Shown: positions 8,465 through 12,192 of the stretch, one piece after another
Numbering within the stretch: position 1 is the stretch's first letter
Layout: every line of letters begins with the position of its first letter
Source of the DNA: Thermocladium sp. UBA166
GTDB taxonomy: Archaea; Thermoproteota; Thermoprotei; Thermoproteales; Thermocladiaceae
Reading direction: 5' to 3'
Length of the DNA: 12,192 bases
Assembly (NCBI GenBank): GCA_002508315.1
Contig: DAHE01000009.1
Coordinates: forward strand, 5,568-17,759
Notes under the pieces: model-generated
Seen by the model: only the letters and a program-made list of their open reading frames with translations
Told to the model about the DNA's origin: nothing
Database searches by the model: none
Program-made: the position numbers and the translations under genes

Positions 8465-8474
8465 CATTTAAACC
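8465..8474 (-). promoter_or_regulatory. TATA box for the aminopeptidase-protease operon
   Basis: The minus strand reads GGTTTAAATG with TTTAAA at 8467-8472, centred about 28 nt before the ATG at 8441, consistent with a leaderless transcript. This spacing decides the start of the aminopeptidase against the much longer open frame. Confidence 0.65.
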
Positions 8475-8503
8475 GGGTCTCTTAGATAAAAATCCCTCCC
8501 CCA

Positions 8504-8564
8504 TCTCGCCTTCATGGTTGAATCGAAGGAGGCGTGGATCGCTTCCCGAGGGTCTCGCCTTCAT
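8504..8564. repeat. 12-bp direct repeat in the divergent promoter region (candidate shared operator)
   Basis: TCTCGCCTTCAT occurs at 8504-8515 and again, perfectly, at 8553-8564, 49 bp apart. Both copies lie between the two outward-facing TATA boxes: copy one about 32 bp upstream of the aminopeptidase box, copy two about 8 bp upstream of the methyltransferase box. A perfect 12-bp repeat inside 165 bp is very unlikely by chance (order of 1 in 1000). The flanking bases differ, so it is not part of a longer duplication. A binding site for a regulator of both operons is inferred. Confidence 0.5.
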
Positions 8565-8572
8565 TGCGTCAC

Positions 8573-8586
8573 ATAAAGATAAAACT
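8573..8586 (+). promoter_or_regulatory. TATA box for the uroporphyrinogen-III methyltransferase gene
   Basis: ATAAAGATAAAACT is centred about 28 nt before the ATG at 8607, matching the spacing of the other starts in the window. The in-frame GTG at 8595 would lie only about 16 nt away, inside the expected initiation region, and is therefore unlikely to be the start. Confidence 0.5.
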
Positions 8587-8606
8587 GGGCTTGCGTGGGA
8601 GAAGCG

Positions 8607-9335
8607 ATGTGCTCGGTCTACATAGTGGGGGTCGGCCCCGGCGATCAGGGCTTGGTCTCCATTAGGGCCCTCGAGGTGATAAGGGGGGCGGATGTGTTGG
8701 TTTACGATAGGTTGATCCCGCAGGACCTCCTTAAGCTCGCTAAGCCTGGCGCGGAGCTGATATTTGCGGGCAAGGAGTTGGGGCATCACGTTATGGAGCA
8801 GGAGGAGATAAATGAATTGTTGGTGAGCAGGGCAAGGGAGGGAAAGACCGTGGCTAGGCTTCATGGTGGGGATCCATTTTTGTTCGGCCGCGGGTTCGAG
8901 GAGTGCTTGGCGGTGACCCGTAATGGGGTGAAATGCATAGTGGTTCCCGGCATAAGCAGCGCCATAGCCGCGCCTGAGAGGTTCTTAATACCCGTGGTGT
9001 TGAGGGGAGTCGCCAGCAGCGCGGCCATAGTCACGGGCACGGAGGATCCAGGCAAGGATCGTCGCTTCGTGGATTTCAGGGGGTTGGCGGGAAGGGTGGA
9101 TACGATTGTGATCCTCATGGGCAGGCATAGGATGCGGGAGATAGCCAAGGAATTGATTGAGGGTGGTCTCGATCCCAGCACCCCTGTGGCGGCCATAAGC
9201 AGGGCATTCATGGATGGGGAGAGGATTGTTTTCACGACGCTGGGCGAGGTCAGCGGGGATGGGCTGGAATCCCCCGTCGTGTTCGTTATAGGAAACGTGG
9301 TGAGCGCGGCTAGGTCCCTCCTCGATCGCCAATAA
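8607..9335 (+). CDS. cobA: Uroporphyrinogen-III C-methyltransferase (SUMT)
   Basis: A 242-residue cytoplasmic enzyme that uses two S-adenosylmethionine molecules to methylate uroporphyrinogen III at C2 and C7, giving precorrin-2. This is the branch point to siroheme, cobalamin and the archaeal siroheme-dependent heme route. All main SUMT motifs are present: VGVGPGD (7-13), the GKELGHH..EQEEIN stretch (55-69), GGDPFLFGRG (87-96, SAM-binding loop), VPGISSAIA (113-121), TGTE (144-147) and ILMG (169-172). Length matches stand-alone SUMT; there is no CysG-like dehydrogenase/ferrochelatase domain and no HemD fusion. I start at the ATG at 8607 rather than the in-frame GTG at 8595, because of the TATA spacing and because MCSVYIVGVGPGD fits the family N-terminus. 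It is divergent from the peptidase operon. The recombinase gene begins 56 nt downstream with its own TATA box, and I see no T-run between them. The symbol follows common usage; sirohydrochlorin or cobalamin as end product is undecided. Confidence 0.93.
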   Translation: MCSVYIVGVGPGDQGLVSIRALEVIRGADVLVYDRLIPQDLLKLAKPGAELIFAGKELGHHVMEQEEINELLVSRAREGKTVARLHGGDPFLFGRGFEECLAVTRNGVKCIVVPGISSAIAAPERFLIPVVLRGVASSAAIVTGTEDPGKDRRFVDFRGLAGRVDTIVILMGRHRMREIAKELIEGGLDPSTPVAAISRAFMDGERIVFTTLGEVSGDGLESPVVFVIGNVVSAARSLLDRQ

Positions 9336-9358
9336 TACCGTTGCGGCGATTCGGATCA

Positions 9359-9367
9359 GTTTAAAGC
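9359..9367 (+). promoter_or_regulatory. TATA box for the serine recombinase gene
   Basis: GTTTAAAGC is centred about 29 nt before the ATG at 9392, giving a leaderless or nearly leaderless transcript. It lies in the 56-bp gap after the methyltransferase stop. Confidence 0.55.
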
Positions 9368-9391
9368 TGGTGGATCTATAGAGGCGACTGG

Positions 9392-10147
9392 ATGATACCT
9401 GCTGTATCTTACATAAGGGTGTCCACGGAGGAGCAGGACCCGGAGAACCAACGCGTCTACCTGGAGAAGTGGGCCTCTGAGAGGGGCTTCACAATAGTCA
9501 AGCATTATGTGGACTTCGCCATTAGCGGCAGCACCAGCGTGATGGATAGGCCTGCCTTCCATAGCATGGTTAGCGAGGCGCCGTCCCTTAATCCAAGGCC
9601 CATAGCGTTGCTCGTGTATGAGGTGTCCAGGCTGGTGAGGAATTTCCAGGAATTCTTCAGGCTGCTGGATATAGTGGAGAATAGAATGGGGCTCTTGATA
9701 GTCTCCACGTCCGAGAAGGAGAGCGTGCTTCAGAACTTGGATGGGGCCTACCGCCAATTCCTAAGAACCGTGCTAGCGTTCGTGGCTAACATGGAGAGGG
9801 ACTTCATAAGGCAGAGAACCAAGGCAGCCATGGATAGGTTGAGGGCGGAGGGGAAGATAAGGAGCAAGTTGGAGTCCATACCCCCCGAGGTCATGGAGTC
9901 CGTCGTGAAGATGTACGGGGAGGGGCTGTCCTTGAGGGAGGTAGCCAGGAGGAGCGGGGTGAGCGTTTACATGGTGAGGAGAATACTGGGCAGCAATGGT
10001 TATAGGCCCGGCCCCTATACGTGCCCGAGGTGCTTCGGCACGATGAGGATAACCGATAGATCCTTGAAGCAGCTGGATGGCAAGTACGCCGTCGTGGAGA
10101 GGCTCTACTGCCCGAGGTGCGGTTATGAAGAAACAAAGGTATTGTGA
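9392..10147 (+). CDS. Serine recombinase (resolvase/invertase family) with HTH and C-terminal zinc ribbon
   Basis: A 251-residue site-specific DNA recombinase. Residues ~1-140 are the resolvase catalytic domain: YIRVSTEEQ (7-15) contains Arg9 and the expected nucleophile Ser11, MDRPAF (51-56) gives a conserved arginine, and SRLVRN (79-84) gives Arg80 and Arg83, matching the DRLGR active-site motif. A long helix (~124-153, LRTVLAFVANMERDFIRQRT) matches the dimer helix E. Residues ~164-200 form a helix-turn-helix (LSLREVARRSGVSVYMVRRI), placed as in resolvases. An added C-terminal zinc ribbon has CPRC at 211-214 and CPRC at 240-243, 25 residues apart. This is unlike IS607 recombinases, whose DNA-binding domain is N-terminal, and shorter than large serine integrases. 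No transposase, inverted ends or target duplication is visible nearby, so it may be a resident chromosomal or relic element enzyme. The reaction is confident; the target site is unknown. Confidence 0.92.
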   Translation: MIPAVSYIRVSTEEQDPENQRVYLEKWASERGFTIVKHYVDFAISGSTSVMDRPAFHSMVSEAPSLNPRPIALLVYEVSRLVRNFQEFFRLLDIVENRMGLLIVSTSEKESVLQNLDGAYRQFLRTVLAFVANMERDFIRQRTKAAMDRLRAEGKIRSKLESIPPEVMESVVKMYGEGLSLREVARRSGVSVYMVRRILGSNGYRPGPYTCPRCFGTMRITDRSLKQLDGKYAVVERLYCPRCGYEETKVL

Positions 10148-10153
10148 TTTTTT
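10148..10153 (+). terminator. Oligo-T terminator after the recombinase gene
   Basis: Six T residues follow directly after the TGA stop (10145-10147). Archaeal RNA polymerase commonly stops at such T-runs without a hairpin. The element lies in the 23-bp gap between two convergent genes. On the other strand no comparable T-run follows the symporter stop within this gap. Confidence 0.6.
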
Positions 10154-10170
10154 GATGAGCGGTGAATGTA

Positions 10171-11727
10171 TTATGCCTTCTCCTTAACTGATTGTTCCTT
10201 CTTCATCATGGTCGGAATGCTGAGCACTAGGGCCACCACCACGTTTATGAGGAGCGATAGCAGTCCTATGAATATCAATACGTGGGCCACCGGGTATAGG
10301 CTGGTCTTCAGAGGGCCGAAGTGGTTGGCGGCCTCCACCAAGTATAGGCCAGATGCTATGCCGGCCGCCCAACCAGCCATCAATGCGTATCTGTTCAACC
10401 TGTTAGTTATCAATCCCAAGAACACGGGCGGCAGCGTCTGGAGTATTATTATTCCCCCAAGCAATTGAAGCTGTATGGCGTAGGTGGCCGGTACAGTGAA
10501 CACGAATCCCAGGGCTATGAACTTGAATATCACTGAGGCCCACTTGGAGATCCTGGTCTCCCCCTGCGGGGTTATTTGGGGGTAGAGGGGCTTTATTATG
10601 TTCCTCGTGAGCAGGTTGGCTTGGGCTATAGCCATTATCGCGGCGGGCACCAGTCCCCCTATGAAAATGCCCAGCAGCACTATGCCGGCGAGCCAGTCAG
10701 GGAGGGACGCCACTGCCAATGCCGGCACTGCCAGTATGCCCGCGCTGCTCAGGGGGAACTTGCTCAGTATTGCCATGGCAGCCGGGTCGGCGTAGACCAA
10801 TATGCCCAGCATTGCCAGTATTGCCAATCCTATGCCATAGATGGGAAGGAGGGCCGTGCTTATGGCCAACTGCTTCTTTCCCTGCGAGCTAAGCGAGCCG
10901 TTGACTGCGTGGGGGTATAGGAAGAGGGCCATGGCGCTTCCCAGCCATAGAGTTGCGTATCCCCACGCCAGGGATGCGGCTGGCTTCAGATTAGTTATGC
11001 CCGTGGTCAGCCAAGGAACCTTGTGGGCGGCCAATTGCTGGGCGAAGGCCTGGGCATTGGCGAAGGCAGTGGCAAATCCGCCGTACTTGAGCGGCACGAC
11101 GATTATAAGGATTATTACCGACAGGAATATGAGGGAATCCTTCAGCACCGCTCCAAGGGTGGCGCCGCGCAGTCCGCTCGTGAAGGTGAAGGCGGCCAGT
11201 ATTATGAAGGAGACCGTTAAGGCTATGTCGGACACCTCCACCACGTTCTTCACGAGTCCATACAGCATTATTGTCAGCACTGCCTGCATTCCAACTATTT
11301 GCAGCGCTATGTAGGGCAGCTCGGCTATTATTCCCGTGATCGCCACGAGGCCCGCCAATACCTTGCTGGAGAACCTGTCGGCCACCATGTCGGCGGCGGT
11401 CACGTACCCGTGTTTCCTGGACCACTCCCAGAGCCTGGGCATGGTGAGCATCGCTATGGCGAACGTTATGGAAACATAGGGAACCGCGAAGAAGTAGAGG
11501 GCCCCGCTGGCGAACATGCCTGATGGAACCGCCACGAAAGTGTATGCAGTGTATAGATCAGCGCCTATCAAGAACCAAACCAGGAACGTCCCCAGCCTCC
11601 TTCCGGCGAGGGCCCACTCGTGGAGTTGGGACATATCCCCCCTCCTCCACCTGGCGCCGTAGAATCCCAGGGCAACGAATATTACGAATAACGCGAGGAA
11701 TAACGCCCATCCTAATATCCCTATCAT
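10171..11727 (-). CDS. Sodium:solute symporter family permease (MctP-like, probable monocarboxylate uptake)
   Basis: A 518-residue integral membrane protein of the sodium:solute symporter (SSS) family with about 13 hydrophobic helices, the normal size. It couples uptake of a small organic solute to a cation gradient. Segments typical of the MctP/acetate-pyruvate branch are visible: YTAYTFVAVPSG (59-70) in the unwound first core helix, PRLW (97-100), HGYVTAAD (106-113), and TGI.AELPYIALQIVGMQAV in helices 4-5. The C-terminus is a short charged tail (MMKKEQSVKEKA). Its ATG overlaps the stop of the DUF3311 gene by ATGA, so the two are translated together. That pairing is the standard arrangement for this branch. 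Monocarboxylate (acetate, lactate, pyruvate) is the likely cargo class by family; proton rather than sodium coupling is possible in an acidophile. Confidence 0.9.
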   Translation of the reverse strand: MIGILGWALFLALFVIFVALGFYGARWRRGDMSQLHEWALAGRRLGTFLVWFLIGADLYTAYTFVAVPSGMFASGALYFFAVPYVSITFAIAMLTMPRLWEWSRKHGYVTAADMVADRFSSKVLAGLVAITGIIAELPYIALQIVGMQAVLTIMLYGLVKNVVEVSDIALTVSFIILAAFTFTSGLRGATLGAVLKDSLIFLSVIILIIVVPLKYGGFATAFANAQAFAQQLAAHKVPWLTTGITNLKPAASLAWGYATLWLGSAMALFLYPHAVNGSLSSQGKKQLAISTALLPIYGIGLAILAMLGILVYADPAAMAILSKFPLSSAGILAVPALAVASLPDWLAGIVLLGIFIGGLVPAAIMAIAQANLLTRNIIKPLYPQITPQGETRISKWASVIFKFIALGFVFTVPATYAIQLQLLGGIIILQTLPPVFLGLITNRLNRYALMAGWAAGIASGLYLVEAANHFGPLKTSLYPVAHVLIFIGLLSLLINVVVALVLSIPTMMKKEQSVKEKA

Positions 11728-11942
11728 GAGCTCTCACCCCAGTACAACAGCACCGCTGCTATTGCAAATAATATGGCGGATAACGCCAACCAAAGCGTTT
11801 GATACCAATAAAAGAAGGGAACTCCCAGCAGGGTTGGATTCACAGTATTGTATGAGGGCAGGTCAAGGTATATTATTAAGGGTATTATTACTAGAATTGC
11901 CGCTATTACTCGCCTCGTCATCCTATTGCCCTTATTGCTCAT
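11724..11942 (-). CDS. DUF3311 small membrane protein, partner of the SSS symporter
   Basis: A 72-residue protein with two transmembrane helices (~11-26 and ~49-67). Between them lies the DUF3311 signature: an NP pair (35-36) followed by LGVPFFYWYQ (39-48). DUF3311 proteins are encoded directly upstream of SSS permeases and are thought to be small accessory subunits; their exact role is not established. The stop overlaps the symporter start by four bases (ATGA). The first ATG (11942) lies about 26 nt after a TTAAAAAT box and is preferred; ATG at codon 8 (MTRRVIAA) is an alternative that would drop a short polar lead. Confidence 0.88.
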   Translation of the reverse strand: MSNKGNRMTRRVIAAILVIIPLIIYLDLPSYNTVNPTLLGVPFFYWYQTLWLALSAILFAIAAVLLYWGESS

Positions 11943-11963
11943 ACAATAGCAGCAATAATAATA

Positions 11964-11972
11964 ATTTTTAAG
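11964..11972 (-). promoter_or_regulatory. TATA box for the DUF3311-symporter operon
   Basis: The minus strand reads CTTAAAAAT, centred about 26 nt before the ATG at 11942, consistent with a leaderless transcript. The surrounding 11951-12010 is strongly AT-rich compared with the rest of the window. Confidence 0.6.
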
Positions 11973-11983
11973 TTTTATCTGGA

Positions 11984-12005
11984 ATTTTATTTACTTAAAT
12001 AAAAT
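11984..12005. promoter_or_regulatory. Perfect 10-2-10 inverted repeat upstream of the symporter promoter (candidate operator)
   Basis: ATTTTATTTA (11984-11993), a CT spacer, then TAAATAAAAT (11996-12005), which is the exact reverse complement of the left arm. It lies about 42-63 nt before the DUF3311 start, upstream of the TATA box, where archaeal activators bind. An AT-rich palindrome there would suit an Lrp/AsnC- or TrmB-like regulator (inference). Its right arm also looks like a TATA box facing right. Confidence 0.5.
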
Positions 12006-12010
12006 AGTCA

Positions 12011-12192
12011 ACATAAGTAACTAAAGCGTGGGGTAAGACTGCAATCTAGGTGAGGGAATTGTCAAAAGGCTCGCAGAGCTCGGGGAATCGGGGCGGGGAT
12101 GCCGTTGAACCCATTCTCGTGCTCTAATTTGCTGGACTCTTGCTTGTTAATGATATTGTTAATGATATTGATAAATCAACGGCAATCCTCGC
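12011..12192. other. Right-edge region with no supported gene
   Basis: I can support no gene here. About 12069-12125 is a GC-rich block rich in G-runs, next to AT-rich DNA. A frame opens after a TGA near 12052, has an ATG at 12099 and stays open to the window edge (31 codons). That is too short to count and no TATA box is placed for it. It could be the 5' part of a neighbour, a non-coding RNA read rightward from the AT-rich promoter region, or remnant sequence. Confidence 0.4.
12144..12173. repeat. Short tandem repeat, 12-bp unit, about 2.5 copies
   Basis: TTGTTAATGATA occurs at 12144-12155 and 12156-12167 without a gap, followed by a partial TTGATA. It may be replication slippage or a pair of in-phase binding sites upstream of a gene beyond the edge. 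It is too short for a CRISPR repeat and has no spacers. Confidence 0.7.

Noticed and set aside
8595..8606. GTG start for the methyltransferase
   Set aside because: It lies only about 16 nt from the TATA centre and ahead of the expected transcript start; the ATG at 8607 fits both spacing and family N-terminus.
8442..8864. N-terminal 141-residue extension of the aminopeptidase frame
   Set aside because: It has no M1 similarity, runs antisense over the methyltransferase gene and crosses the divergent promoter; the TATA box supports a start at 8441.
9392..10147. IS607-type transposon recombinase
   Set aside because: IS607 recombinases have an N-terminal MerR-like domain and are followed by tnpB; here the HTH and zinc ribbon are C-terminal and a symporter gene follows in the opposite direction.
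12060..12125. tRNA or tRNA fragment suggested by GGGTTCAAC on the minus strand
   Set aside because: The T-loop-like string is not flanked by a matching stem, and no D arm, anticodon arm or acceptor stem can be built around it.
12144..12173. CRISPR repeat
   Set aside because: The units are 12 bp, directly tandem and without spacers.

Overview
The window reads as a thermoacidophilic crenarchaeon. The evidence is a thermopsin-type (A5) surface protease found almost only in acid-loving archaea, an M1 aminopeptidase of the tricorn-factor type, and genes that start 26-31 nt downstream of TTTAAA/TTAAAA-type TATA boxes with no Shine-Dalgarno site (leaderless transcripts). Codon use is rich in AGG and ATA. 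A member of the Thermoproteales (Thermocladium/Caldivirga-like) is my best guess. It is an inference from style and gene content, not from a marker gene.

Left half (23-8441, all on the minus strand): reading in the direction of transcription, an M1 zinc aminopeptidase (6096-8441) is coupled through an ATGA overlap to a membrane-anchored thermopsin-like protease with four Ig/PKD-like repeats (3769-6099). Three major facilitator (MFS) transporters follow (2567-3742, 1304-2425, 23-1234), each with its own plausible promoter. The stop codon of the protease lies inside the TATA box of the first MFS gene. A reasonable but unproven reading is a protein-scavenging block: extracellular protease, transporters, cytoplasmic aminopeptidase.

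Middle (8442-10147): a 165-bp divergent promoter region, carrying a perfect 12-bp direct repeat, separates the peptidase operon from a rightward uroporphyrinogen-III C-methyltransferase gene (8607-9335; siroheme/cobalamin-type tetrapyrroles). Next comes a rightward stand-alone serine recombinase with a C-terminal four-cysteine zinc ribbon (9392-10147), which ends in an oligo-T terminator.

Right part (10171-12192): a minus-strand pair made of a DUF3311 small membrane protein (11724-11942) overlapping by ATGA an MctP-like sodium:solute symporter (10171-11727), probably for organic acid uptake. Their promoter lies in an AT-rich segment with a perfect 10-2-10 inverted repeat. The last ~190 bases hold no gene I can support, but do hold a GC-rich block and a short tandem repeat. 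I see no tRNA, rRNA, CRISPR array or intact insertion sequence. The best leads are the coupled peptidase operon, the two candidate operator elements and the zinc-ribbon recombinase.
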